Assembly (NCBI GenBank): GCA_039586035.1
Contig: JBDHLD010000015.1
Location: forward strand, 1 to 64,000
Origin: JBDHHQ01 sp039586035
Lineage (GTDB): Bacteria; Gemmatimonadota; Gemmatimonadetes; Longimicrobiales; Gaopeijiaceae
Length of the DNA stretch: 64,000 nucleotides
Reading direction: 5' to 3'
The notes beneath the pieces were generated by a model. The model saw nothing but the letters and a program-made list of their open reading frames with translations, did no database searches and had not been told where the DNA came from. Below are positions 36,001 to 43,291 of this stretch, piece by piece (within the stretch, counting starts at the first letter, position 1; the number at the start of each line of letters is the position of its first letter). The translations under genes were made by a program, and so were the position numbers.

Positions 36001-36488
36001 TTCCAGAGCTTGGTGGGTTGTGCCTCGCGACTGGACTGGAAGAGGATGTCGCCGTCGACTGTCCACCCCTGAACCATGTCCGGTCCGGGGTGCCACGTGA
36101 GGCGCTCGGGCTGGCCCCCCGTTGCCGGGATCACGTAGACGTCGGCGTTCCCGCCGTACTCGCCGCTGAACGCGATCCACCGTCCGTCCTCGCTGAAAGC
36201 CGGAGCCGTCTCCGCACCTTCCGAGCTCGTCAGGCGAAGGGCGTTGCCGCCGTCGCGACCCACGAGCCACAGATCGTTCGCATGTACGAAGACGATGTGG
36301 CTATCGCTGACGTCGGGCTGCCGGAGGAAACGGGTGCCTTGGGCCGCCGCGGGAATTGGAGTGGCTGCGGCCAACAGCAATAGGGCGGCGCCGACCCTGA
36401 GACGTGGCGCCGAGGGTGGCCACGCGGATCCCAGGGGGCTTCCAGCTCGCTTCAGGCGGTCGGTGGCGTTCTTCGAACCGCGGGTCAT
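33033..36488 (-). CDS. Exported tricorn-type protease (propeller, PDZ, S41 core)
   Basis: 1151 residues. Signal peptide ends near AAAQG. Two propellers follow (PD40 blades such as FSEDGRWIAF, WSPDGSRIAWF), then a C1-like helical part, a PDZ domain (YRIARIYSGEDWTPG to LLAIDGREL) and an S41 catalytic core. Key points: His near residue 801 in GHSYV, nucleophile Ser near residue 1026 in ERAGSGGDLLPY, and a Glu near residue 1081 in VEATGVAPDIEV. Tricorn has Ser-Asp at the nucleophile; here the Asp is Gly. Probably degrades peptides in the periplasm. ATG 36488 fits the signal peptide and has GGAG seven bases upstream. Confidence 0.85.
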   Translation of the reverse strand: MTRGSKNATDRLKRAGSPLGSAWPPSAPRLRVGAALLLLAAATPIPAAAQGTRFLRQPDVSDSHIVFVHANDLWLVGRDGGNALRLTSSEGAETAPAFSEDGRWIAFSGEYGGNADVYVIPATGGQPERLTWHPGPDMVQGWTVDGDILFQSSREAQPTKLWKFFSVPVAGGMPTSLELPQAYLGQMSADGAYLAYQEIGYWDPEWRNYRGGQAQPISVVSTSSYERTTPPWEGERHMDPVWMNGTVYYMSERDWASNVWSFNPSTGAEQQHTFHADFDVKSLGAGDGVVVYEQAGYLHELDPMTGETRQLEVHVAGDLNWARPRWEDVAPNQLRDARLSPTGKRALFEHRGEIFSVPVEDGSWRNLTRSPGVADRHAVWSPDGSRIAWFNDADGEYGLVVADQDGSNQRRLVIADPTFYFVPEWSPDGTRLAFTDTDYRVLVMDAGTGEVTHVDTERYAHPERSMNPVWSPDSRWIAYARRIDSHMRAIFVHDTESGETHQLTDGMADAITPAWDASGKYLYFLASTDYGLNTGWLDMTSYDRPVTRALYVTLLAADTPSPFLPKSDEEGDEQDEGADEPPTERAGGVPADQDVDVRIDFANIRRRIVDAPGLPLADYARLIPGPAGTVFVQEAGPGGPPAPGGPSGNALHKYVLEDEKAEEFLPAARSATVSHDRARLLYRTANGWSVVDTRRRRRAGEAEESGSLRVEGGGPDRGSTRDAKGTGPLALDDMRVQVVPGEEWAQMLRDGWRFMRDFLYVDNVHGAPWDDVWEWYSAWLPDVRHRSDFNHLLDMLSGEVAVGHSYVRGGDYPDLDDPRTGLLGIDLAEDGRSYRIARIYSGEDWTPGTEGPLSLPGMGVSEGDYLLAIDGRELRAPTNPYRLLEGTAGRTITVTVGATPDMSLARDVFVEPIASEGQLRRWAWVADNQKRVDELSDGRLAYVWLPNTGEGGYTYFNRMYFAQQDRQGAVIDERNNGGGSAADYIVEVLDRELTGYFNSRAGDRKPFTQPIAGLWGPKVMVVNERAGSGGDLLPYLFRFKGVGPLVGTTTWGGLVGTWDTPPLLDGGRFVAPRGGFFDVDGEWAVEATGVAPDIEVRNDPAPVIAGGDPQLEAAVAEALRLLDTEAVTLKSEPPPPVRYRRPAPRPGTGGR

Positions 36489-36785
36489 GACGCAGCTCCG
36501 GCTCGGAATGACGGTCCTTTCGTCGGACCGGGGTCTTTGAGGGGCTCGCCGGCTCGTTCGGGCCGGGGCGTGCAAGAGTAGGTCGCGGCGGGAGGGGGGG
36601 CCAGCCGGGCCGGACGGGGCCACTGGGGCGGGAACGCGTGGCCTTCTCCTCGGCCCGCGCCGCCAAAACCCGGCGGATCGAGAAGACACCCACCCGCATT
36701 GTGACGCGAACCACCCCTCGATCGTCTTTCCCATGAAGCCGGTCGCGAACGGCATGCTCCCGTCCCTACAACGGAGACACGGTTC

Positions 36786-37850
36786 ATGCACACGAAAACT
36801 CGATTCACAACGGTCATCCTCGCCGCTCTCGTTCCCATCCTGGGAGCCTGCGGTGATTCGACGACGGGCCCCGACACGGTGGGCGACAGCGGGCAGACCC
36901 TCGGGTTGGAGCCCGAGCTCGCGATCGCCGTCGACCCTGGTCTCGCGGCGACTGCCGTGACCACGGCCGAGGCCGCAGTCGGTCCGGCGCAGACGCCGAC
37001 CGTGCGCGCCCGACTGAGTCTGGCCGAAGATCACTTCGCCGAGGCTCGACGTCGGTGGGCCGCCGGAGATCACGACGGCGCGCGGACCGAAGGAAGGCTG
37101 GCACGCGAAGCCATTGCGGACGCCCTGCTGGAAGGGCGCCCCACCGGGTTGGTGGATCAGATGATCGAGGAGACCCGAGCCCTCGTCGCGACCCTGACCG
37201 CCGACCATGCCGGGTACACCGATACCGGGGATCTCTCTTCGATGCTCTCAGCCCTGGTCGATCAAGCCCAGACGGCTCGAGATGCCGGGTCCGATCGCGC
37301 GGCGACTGAGCGCATGGTTGCCGCACGTCAGCATACGGACCGGGCTGCCCGGGACTGGCACCGTGATTCGGACCGTCGCCACGACGGTCTGCGGCGCGAG
37401 GCCCTGGCTCGGCTGCAAGTGGCCCAGGGCGCTCACGCGATTCGGCTGGCGTGGGGCCTCATTGGCGACGCCCCGACCGAGGCACAGGCTCGCCTGATGG
37501 CCACGGCCCAGGAGCTTCAGCGGCACGCCGAGGCTGCGCTGGCCCAAGGACATCTGGGCAGGGCCGCGTACCTGGCCCACAACGCCGAGATCAAGTCGCT
37601 CGTGGCCGTAGTCGTGTCATCGGACAGACTGAGCCATGACGGGGTCAAGTCGGTGGCGGCTCTCTCGGCTCGACTGTTGGAAGAGGCGCGGGCGGTCGTC
37701 GCAGCGGGTCAGAGCGCGGTGGACCTCGCCATATTGAAGATCGCCGCTCGGCTGTTCGAGCACGGCATGACCCAGCTCGAAGCTGGCAATCCTCGGGGTG
37801 TGGTGCTTCTCTGGCACTCCGCCACGATGTCCGCGGTTCTGATCGGGTAG
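36786..37850 (+). CDS. All-helical lipoprotein upstream of the ECF operon
   Basis: 354 residues. Lipobox ILGACGDSTTGP. The mature protein is almost entirely helical with many Ala, Arg, Glu and repeated tetratricopeptide-like A-x-x-x-G/A-x-x-x-A spacing (RLSLAEDHFAEARRRWAAGD, RLMATAQELQRHAEAALAQG, AARLFEHGMTQLEAGN). These pieces suggest a helix-turn-helix array, not a recognised family. It ends 163 bases before the sigma-factor start chosen here (22 bases before an alternative start), and all genes point the same way, so it is probably the first gene of that operon. Divergent from the tricorn-type gene. Confidence 0.75.
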   Translation: MHTKTRFTTVILAALVPILGACGDSTTGPDTVGDSGQTLGLEPELAIAVDPGLAATAVTTAEAAVGPAQTPTVRARLSLAEDHFAEARRRWAAGDHDGARTEGRLAREAIADALLEGRPTGLVDQMIEETRALVATLTADHAGYTDTGDLSSMLSALVDQAQTARDAGSDRAATERMVAARQHTDRAARDWHRDSDRRHDGLRREALARLQVAQGAHAIRLAWGLIGDAPTEAQARLMATAQELQRHAEAALAQGHLGRAAYLAHNAEIKSLVAVVVSSDRLSHDGVKSVAALSARLLEEARAVVAAGQSAVDLAILKIAARLFEHGMTQLEAGNPRGVVLLWHSATMSAVLIG

Positions 37851-38013
37851 CCGAGCGGATCGCGGGGGTGACATGGGCAGCGAGCATGCGGCGGACGTCG
37901 GGGCCACGGCCACGGCGTCCGCCCGCCTGGCGGGCGGAACATGGCCCACCGACGTGGAAGGAGCGCCGGAGGGGCCCCGGCCAGGCGCAATCCTTGCTCC
38001 TGATCGCGTCGAT

Positions 38014-38565
38014 ATGAAGCCTGAACGACCGCAACCGCCCGACGAAGCAGTGGTTCGCGCCGTGCTGGCGGGTCAGGGCGAGTTCTATCGTCTGTTGGTT
38101 CGCCGGCACCAGGACCGAATGTACCGCCATGCCCTGCGTATGGTGGGTTCGTCTGACGATGCGGCCGATATCGTGCAGCGCACGTTCGTCACGGGCTACC
38201 GGAAGCTCGCGGGGTGCGAGCCGGAAAAAGTTGCCGCCTGGCTATTCCGTATTTCCTCCAACCTCTGCAAAGACTTCCTGAAGGATCGAAGACGGCAAAC
38301 GGTGCCGCTCGACGATCCGGACGTCATTCCCATCCACGGGACCACGCCGAGCGATGACGTCGAGCGGCGGGAGATCCGACACCACGTGGAGGAGGCGCTG
38401 CGGCGACTCCCAGCCGACCAGCGCGAGGCCTTCGTGCTCAAGCACCTAGAGGGCCATTCCTACGACGAGATGGCGGGGCTCCTCGAGGTCTCGGTCCCCG
38501 CGCTCAAGATGCGCGTGAAGCGCGCCCGCGAGCAGTTGCAGCAAACCCTGCGAGTGTGTCTATGA
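38014..38565 (+). CDS. ECF-family RNA polymerase sigma factor
   Basis: 183 residues. Region 2: FYRLLVRRHQDRMYRHALRM, then SDDAADIVQRTFVTGYRKL and VAAWLFRISSNLCKDFLKDR. Region 4: RREIRHHVEEALRRLPADQR, EAFVLKHLEGHSYDEMA and VPALKMRVKRAREQL. It directs RNA polymerase to a small regulon, probably including this operon. Start ATG 38014 gives the usual ECF length, though no good ribosome site precedes it; ATG 37873, with a GGGGGTG before it, would add 47 unconserved residues. The stop overlaps the next start by ATGA, the common layout of sigma and anti-sigma genes. Confidence 0.88.
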   Translation: MKPERPQPPDEAVVRAVLAGQGEFYRLLVRRHQDRMYRHALRMVGSSDDAADIVQRTFVTGYRKLAGCEPEKVAAWLFRISSNLCKDFLKDRRRQTVPLDDPDVIPIHGTTPSDDVERREIRHHVEEALRRLPADQREAFVLKHLEGHSYDEMAGLLEVSVPALKMRVKRAREQLQQTLRVCL

Positions 38566-39173
38566 ACGATGACGTGAAGGCCTTCCTGGATGGCGACCTG
38601 GAGTTGGATGCGCTTCCGCCCGATGCCCGCGAGGAGGCACGGATGTGGATCCGTGCACTGCGGACGGCGGACGACACGACTCCCGAGAGCGCACCCCCGT
38701 GGCTCGAGGATCGCATCATGGCCGAGGTCCAGCGTGAGGGCGACGACGGGAGACGTCACTGGCTCAATCGATCCTTTACGCTTCGCGTGACGCCGCTGAG
38801 AGGGATGTTGGCCGCTGCGGCGGTGGCGGTCATCGCGCTGATCGGTCGCAGCGGAGGAGAGCCCACGGCCCACACCGCCGCCCTGAACACGGTCTACGTC
38901 CAGTTCGTGCTCGAGGCGCCGGGAGCGACCTCGGTGGCCGTGGCTGGTGATTTCAGCGAGTGGGAGGACCGCTATACGCTCGAGGACCTGGACGGAGACG
39001 GCGTATGGACCGGACGTGTGCCGATGGTCACTGGGGTGCACAAGTACATGTTCGTGATCGACGGCGTCGACTGGGTGACCGATCCGAACGCGCAGCACTA
39101 TGCCGACGACGGATTCGGTAACCGCAACGCCGTCATTGCCGTGGAGTCATCGGTGGCAGCGAGCAATTCATGA
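38562..39173 (+). CDS. Single-span probable anti-sigma protein with periplasmic glycogen-binding-type domain
   Basis: 203 residues. Residues 1-80 are a charged cytoplasmic part (MNDDVKAFLDGDLELDAL), 83-97 a transmembrane helix (GMLAAAAVAVIALIG), and about 110-200 a CBM48/AMPK-beta isoamylase-type early-set domain (VAVAGDFSEWEDRYTLEDL, VPMVTGVHKYMFVIDGVDW). There is no HxxxCxxC zinc motif. Position directly after an ECF sigma factor with an ATGA overlap (38562-38565) argues for anti-sigma function, with the outer domain perhaps sensing alpha-glucan or another carbohydrate. The anti-sigma role is inference from context. Confidence 0.8.
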   Translation: MNDDVKAFLDGDLELDALPPDAREEARMWIRALRTADDTTPESAPPWLEDRIMAEVQREGDDGRRHWLNRSFTLRVTPLRGMLAAAAVAVIALIGRSGGEPTAHTAALNTVYVQFVLEAPGATSVAVAGDFSEWEDRYTLEDLDGDGVWTGRVPMVTGVHKYMFVIDGVDWVTDPNAQHYADDGFGNRNAVIAVESSVAASNS

Positions 39174-40429
39174 AGGCCACGGATCGCGCGGGCCTCGACG
39201 CCGGCGAGCGAGCCATGACCGCGAGGTGGTCCCGAACGGTCGTGGCCGTGGTCCTGCTCGGAGCGGCCTTACCGCTGACGGTTACCGCGCAGGACGGCGG
39301 CGTGACGCTCGAGCTCGGCGCCGCCCGGGCCTTCCCGCCATCGGGCACGGACGCCCGCCAGGCTTCGTACGGCCTTCTGGGGGTGCGTGCTGAGCGGTGG
39401 ACGCCCGCGGGCAGTGGGGTGTGGGGAGCCGCCTACGGCGCCCGGGCCCTCGACGCGGGCGCCAGCAACTGGGGCTCGGCGAACGTGGGCGGACAGATCT
39501 GGCTCGGCCTGCTCGGGCGTCTGGACCTGGGTGTGGGCGCGTCCGGCTATGGCTTCACGGTGAGTGAGCCGTTCTCTCACCGGGCCGTCACTGGTCAGGT
39601 GACGCCCGGGGCGAGGGTCCGCCTGGGGCGCGCGCTCCTGCTGGTGAAGGGTGTCGCGGGCTGGGGACGCTCGATCATCGAAGTGCGGCAAACCGACGTC
39701 GAGCGACTCGATCGCCATGGGATCGACCGGGTTCCGCCAGAGTCGGACCAAGTTCGAATCCGGCGAGCGGAGAACGAGCTGTGGCTGCGCGGGGTCGAGC
39801 CCGAGTTTCGCGTGCTCGTCGGCCGAGGGATCGCGAGCCTCTCCGCGGGCGTGTTCGAGTCACCCCGTGGCACCTACCGAAAGGTCGCAGCGACGGTGGC
39901 GGGATCGCTCGGACTCGGGCTGGGCGTAGCGTGGACGGCGTCCGCAGCCGCGTGGGACACCCCGATCGGTCGTGAGCTTAGCGGCGGTGTCATGGTGTCG
40001 GTGCCGTTCGGCGGAAGCTGGAGCGCCCGAGCTACCGGCGTCCGTGCCGAGCCCAGCCCGCTGATACTCACCCGCGGAGCGAGTCAGGGGGGCGTTACGT
40101 TGAGTCGGCACTTCTGGAGCGCGGGTCGGGGAAGCGGCGCGACCTCTCCGGTTGCTCGGGTCGACGGGGCCGGCACGGTGGACTTCAAGATCACCCTCGC
40201 CGGAGCGGACCGGGTAGACGTGCTCGGCGACTTCACCAGCTGGGAGGCCGTCCCCATGCGCCGCGACGGCGACGACTGGACGGCGACGGTCTCCGTGGCG
40301 CCGGGGGTCTACCACTTCGGCTTCCTGGTGGACGGCGAGTGGTTTCTGCCCGACGACGGGATCGAGGGACGAGTGAGCGACGAGTGGGGTCGTGAGAACG
40401 GGACTCTGTTCGTACCGGAGGGAACATGA
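39170..40429 (+). CDS. Predicted outer-membrane barrel with C-terminal glycogen-binding-type domain
   Basis: 419 residues. Signal peptide ends near LTVTAQD. Residues about 40-320 contain many alternating amphipathic strands (LELGAARAFPPSG, GSANVGGQIWLGLLGRLDL, GASGYGFTVSEPF, GLGLGVAWTASAAAW), which fits a beta-barrel. Residues about 335-415 repeat the carbohydrate-binding early-set pattern of the preceding protein (DRVDVLGDFTSWEAVPM, PGVYHFGFLVDGEWFLPDD). It starts on the ATGA overlap 39170-39173 with the anti-sigma gene. Possibly the surface or periplasmic partner that captures a glucan-like ligand. Barrel topology is a prediction by eye. Confidence 0.75.
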   Translation: MKATDRAGLDAGERAMTARWSRTVVAVVLLGAALPLTVTAQDGGVTLELGAARAFPPSGTDARQASYGLLGVRAERWTPAGSGVWGAAYGARALDAGASNWGSANVGGQIWLGLLGRLDLGVGASGYGFTVSEPFSHRAVTGQVTPGARVRLGRALLLVKGVAGWGRSIIEVRQTDVERLDRHGIDRVPPESDQVRIRRAENELWLRGVEPEFRVLVGRGIASLSAGVFESPRGTYRKVAATVAGSLGLGLGVAWTASAAAWDTPIGRELSGGVMVSVPFGGSWSARATGVRAEPSPLILTRGASQGGVTLSRHFWSAGRGSGATSPVARVDGAGTVDFKITLAGADRVDVLGDFTSWEAVPMRRDGDDWTATVSVAPGVYHFGFLVDGEWFLPDDGIEGRVSDEWGRENGTLFVPEGT

Positions 40430-41088
40430 GCTTGATGATCGGAGCGAAAACGATGAAGCGCGGTCTCCTGATGGGGGTCGCGGCGTCCGTCGCGGTGGCC
40501 AGCGCGGCAGCGGGCCAGGACGGCAAGCGTGACCGTGTCGTGGCGGCCTTCCCCGCCGAGGCGGTGGCCCGGATCGATGCGATCGTCGGCGAGGCGGCAT
40601 CGGTGGGAGTCGCCTCGGACCCGATCTACGACAAGGCGTTGGAGGGCGCGGCCAAAGGCGTACCAGTCCCACGCATCCTCCCTGCGCTCGAGTCCTACTC
40701 CGTGCGGCTGCAGGATTCGCATGGGCTGCTTGGCGGCGCGTCGACGCCCGCCGCGGTCGTCGCAGGCGCCGACGCGCTGGCGCGGGGCGTGCCCAGGGAG
40801 ACGGTGCAGGCAGTCGGACGGGACGCGGGAGACCGCGGGCCCGTCGCGCTGGTCGTTCTGGGGGACTTGGCGGAAGCGGGGGTGCCCGCTGCGGGAGCGC
40901 TGGCCGCCGTGCGACAGGCGTTGGACGCGAACCAGGAGCACGACGCGGTGTTGCACGTGCCGGCCGCCGTACGGCGGCTCCTGCGGGACGGCCGGGCTCC
41001 GGATCGGGCCGTGCACGACGTCACGGAGCTCATGAGAGACGGGGTGCCTCCGCAGCGAATCCGCGACGGGCGCGGGGGGCATCACTAG
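40426..41088 (+). CDS. Small exported helical repeat protein
   Basis: 220 residues. Signal peptide ends near ASAAAGQD. The mature part is helical with four GVP-containing turns spaced 30-60 residues (AKGVPVPRI, RGVPRETVQAV, EAGVPAAGALAAV, RDGVPPQRI), suggesting short helical repeats. It begins with ATGA overlapping the barrel gene stop (40426-40429), the third such overlap in the operon, so its amount is coupled to the barrel protein. Unknown family; a periplasmic binding partner is a reasonable guess. Confidence 0.7.
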   Translation: MSLMIGAKTMKRGLLMGVAASVAVASAAAGQDGKRDRVVAAFPAEAVARIDAIVGEAASVGVASDPIYDKALEGAAKGVPVPRILPALESYSVRLQDSHGLLGGASTPAAVVAGADALARGVPRETVQAVGRDAGDRGPVALVVLGDLAEAGVPAAGALAAVRQALDANQEHDAVLHVPAAVRRLLRDGRAPDRAVHDVTELMRDGVPPQRIRDGRGGHH

Positions 41089-41121
41089 AGAGGCGGGCCG
41101 AAACGGGTCGTCGGTCGACCA

Positions 41122-41153
41122 GGCCGGGCGCGATCGCCGCCGGGCCCCCGGCC
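41122..41153 (+). terminator. Hairpin after the sigma operon
   Basis: GGCCGGG at 41122-41128 pairs with CCCGGCC at 41147-41153 across an 18-base loop, 34 bases after the last gene of the sigma operon. No T-run. Confidence 0.45.
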
Positions 41154-41290
41154 ACGTCGCCAGCAGCCCCTTCTTGCATCGGTCGGCCGCAAGCGGGTAC
41201 CGTGGTCCCACGGATGTCACGCTCCCCGGTCCAGCTTCCCGCGATGACCTAGGTGTCGCGTTCTCGCGCGCCAGACCAGACCCATAGCAG

Positions 41291-42436
41291 ATGATCGAGC
41301 CCTCCCAGCCAGGCCGCATGGTGGCCACCTATCGCCTTCGTTGTGACACGTACGACGAGGCGACCGACGTGGCGCTGGCCGTCGCGCGCGAACAGACGCT
41401 CGAGGTGCCACCCGGCGTAGCGGGCGACGCGCTCGAAGGCCTGCTGCTCGGGCGGATCGACGACATCGTTGGGCTCTCGGCGGGTGGCTTCGACATCACC
41501 ATCTCCTACGCCCTGGAAGTCACCGGGACCGAGCTATTGCAGGTTCTCAACGTCGCCTACGGGAACGTGTCCCTCATGAACGGCGTGCGCCTCGTCGACC
41601 TGCTCCTGCCGCCCGAGGTGCTCGACGCGCTACCGGGGCCCAGGGTGGGCATCGCGGGCCTTCGCGAGACGGTCGGGGCAGCGGGCGGTAGACCTCTGGT
41701 CAGCGTCGCGATCAAGCCGGTGGGCCGAACCTCACAGGAGCTCGCCGACCTGGCGACGACGTTCGTGCGGGCCGGGGTCGACGCCATCAAGGACGACCAC
41801 GGTTTGGTGGATCAGCCCTCGGCCCCGTTCCTGGAGCGCGTGGCCACGGTAGCTTCGGCGGTGGCCAGGGCGAACGCGGAGACGGGGAGGCGTGCCGTCT
41901 ACTTCCCAAACGTCACCGGTCCCGTGGACTCCCTGGAGCAGCGGCTCGAACATGCCCGATCCGCGGGCTGTGCGGGGGTCATGGTGTGTCCGAGTCTGAT
42001 GGGCCTGGACGTCATGCGGGGTATGGCCAGTGGCCCCAGCGGACTCGCAATCATGGCTCATCCCACCCACAGCCAGACCGCGCCGGGCAGAAGCGAAGGG
42101 ATCGCCCCCGACGTGCTCTACGGCACGATCTACCGGGTCGCCGGCGCGGACACCGTCGTCTACGTGAACGCAGGGGGCCGCTTCGCCTGGCCCATCGAGG
42201 CGTGCGAGGCTATCAACGCACGGCTCCGCGCGCCGCTGGGCCGCCATCGCGCGGCCATGCCAACGCCGGCGGGTGGAGTCCAGGCCGCCGAGGCGCAACG
42301 GTGGCTCGAGCGGTACGGGCCCGACACGATGCTCCTGATCGGGGGCAGCCTGCTCGCGCGAGACGATCTGCTGGGGGCCACACGCCGCGTGGTGGAGGCC
42401 GCCGTCGCTGCCACACCGTCGACCCCGGGATCATGA
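41291..42436 (+). CDS. RuBisCO-like protein (form IV, RLP)
   Basis: 381 residues. The RuBisCO large-subunit fold is clear: N-terminal alpha/beta domain, then SVAIKPVGRTSQELADLA, the active-site-type VDAIKDDHGLVDQP, YFPNVTGPVDS, and the C-terminal PTPAGGVQAAEAQRW with MLLIGGSLL. K167, D168 and D169 match the metal/carbamate region of true RuBisCO (K201, D202, D203), but the metal-ligand Glu is His170, so carboxylase activity is unlikely. RLPs act as enolases, isomerases or decarboxylases, for example in methionine salvage and apiose-related acid breakdown; which one applies here is open. A cupin gene overlaps its stop by ATGA. Confidence 0.88.
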   Translation: MIEPSQPGRMVATYRLRCDTYDEATDVALAVAREQTLEVPPGVAGDALEGLLLGRIDDIVGLSAGGFDITISYALEVTGTELLQVLNVAYGNVSLMNGVRLVDLLLPPEVLDALPGPRVGIAGLRETVGAAGGRPLVSVAIKPVGRTSQELADLATTFVRAGVDAIKDDHGLVDQPSAPFLERVATVASAVARANAETGRRAVYFPNVTGPVDSLEQRLEHARSAGCAGVMVCPSLMGLDVMRGMASGPSGLAIMAHPTHSQTAPGRSEGIAPDVLYGTIYRVAGADTVVYVNAGGRFAWPIEACEAINARLRAPLGRHRAAMPTPAGGVQAAEAQRWLERYGPDTMLLIGGSLLARDDLLGATRRVVEAAVAATPSTPGS

Positions 42437-42831
42437 GCGGGTCCTTCGTGATCAGAAGCACGGACGCCGGGTGGAGGGGCGTCGACGTGAGGCGCTACAA
42501 GGATGGGACAGGCCCGTTTCTCGGCGTGGTTCGCCACACGCTCCTGGGTGGTGAGGGCGAGCCCGACCTGACTTTCGAGGTGCGGTATTTCGAGGTGGCG
42601 CCAGGGGGCTACTCGTCTCTCGAGCGACATGCGCATCCGCACGCCGTCATCGTCGTGAAGGGGCGGGGCAGGGTGCGGCTCGGAGATCACATCGAAGCCC
42701 TCCGACCTCTGGACCTCGTCTACGTCGCGGGACACGACGTGCACCGATTCGAGGCTCACGACCAAGAGCCCCTCGGGTTCATATGCGTGGTCGACCGCGA
42801 GCGTGATCGGCCCCAGCCGGTGGAGGAGTGA
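42433..42831 (+). CDS. Cupin-domain protein coupled to the RuBisCO-like gene
   Basis: 132 residues. A single cupin barrel with both motifs: SLERHAHPHAVIVVKGRGRV (metal His pair) and LDLVYVAGHDVHRFEA, ending LGFICVVDRERDRPQ. The metal-binding residues look intact, so a metal-dependent isomerase, dioxygenase or binding role is possible. It starts on ATGA (42433-42436) at the RLP stop, which argues that both act in one pathway, with the cupin acting on the same or the next intermediate. Confidence 0.82.
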   Translation: MSGSFVIRSTDAGWRGVDVRRYKDGTGPFLGVVRHTLLGGEGEPDLTFEVRYFEVAPGGYSSLERHAHPHAVIVVKGRGRVRLGDHIEALRPLDLVYVAGHDVHRFEAHDQEPLGFICVVDRERDRPQPVEE

Positions 42832-42861
42832 GCGCGCTCACGCGACCGGTGCCCTCTCCGT

Positions 42862-43272
42862 TCAGCTGTCGATGAGGCCCAACTGGCGCATCATCCTCTC
42901 GGTGTCCGTGATGCCCCAGTGCTCGACGAGCTTGCCGTTCTTCAGGCGAAGGAAGTCCGCGACGGGCACCTCGATCTGCTTGCCCGTCGCTGGAATACCC
43001 ATGAAGTCGCCGTGGTGGGTGCCCTTCATGGTGGCCCGGACAAAGACCCTCTCGCCTTCGGCGACCATGTCGTCGGGGTCCATGCTCAGGTCCGGAAACG
43101 CCGCTCGCAGGATCTTGAAGAACTGGATGACCCCTTGCTTGTTGGGCTCCACACCGGGGACCTCCTCATGCTCGATCATGTCATCGGCAATGAGTTCCTC
43201 CAGCGCCCCGTAGTCCCCCTGTCCCATTGCCTCGTAGAGTTGCTGGACCACGGCTTTGTTCTGGTCGGACAT
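42862..43272 (-). CDS. SnoaL-like ester cyclase family protein
   Basis: 136 residues. SnoaL/NTF2 fold with AVVQQLYEAMGQGDYGALEE, ADDMIEHEEVPGVEPNKQG, FKILRAAFPDLSMDPDDMV and VPVADFLRLKNGKLVEHWG, the typical pattern of secondary-metabolite polyketide cyclase-like proteins. Cytoplasmic, no signal peptide. It sits 19 bases downstream of the 87-residue barrel gene and should be cotranscribed with it. Substrate unknown. Confidence 0.82.
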   Translation of the reverse strand: MSDQNKAVVQQLYEAMGQGDYGALEELIADDMIEHEEVPGVEPNKQGVIQFFKILRAAFPDLSMDPDDMVAEGERVFVRATMKGTHHGDFMGIPATGKQIEVPVADFLRLKNGKLVEHWGITDTERMMRQLGLIDS

Positions 43273-43291
43273 GGCGGGTTCTCCTCTCGGC

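Noticed and set aside
36700..36780. Two GCGAAC...CGTC pairs resembling an ECF promoter before the operon
   Set aside because: Spacing is only 10-11 bases, while ECF promoters need about 16-17, so this is probably chance.
37930..37960. GGAAC followed by CGT, a possible ECF-type promoter before the sigma gene
   Set aside because: The gap between the two halves is about twelve bases, too short for a known ECF promoter.
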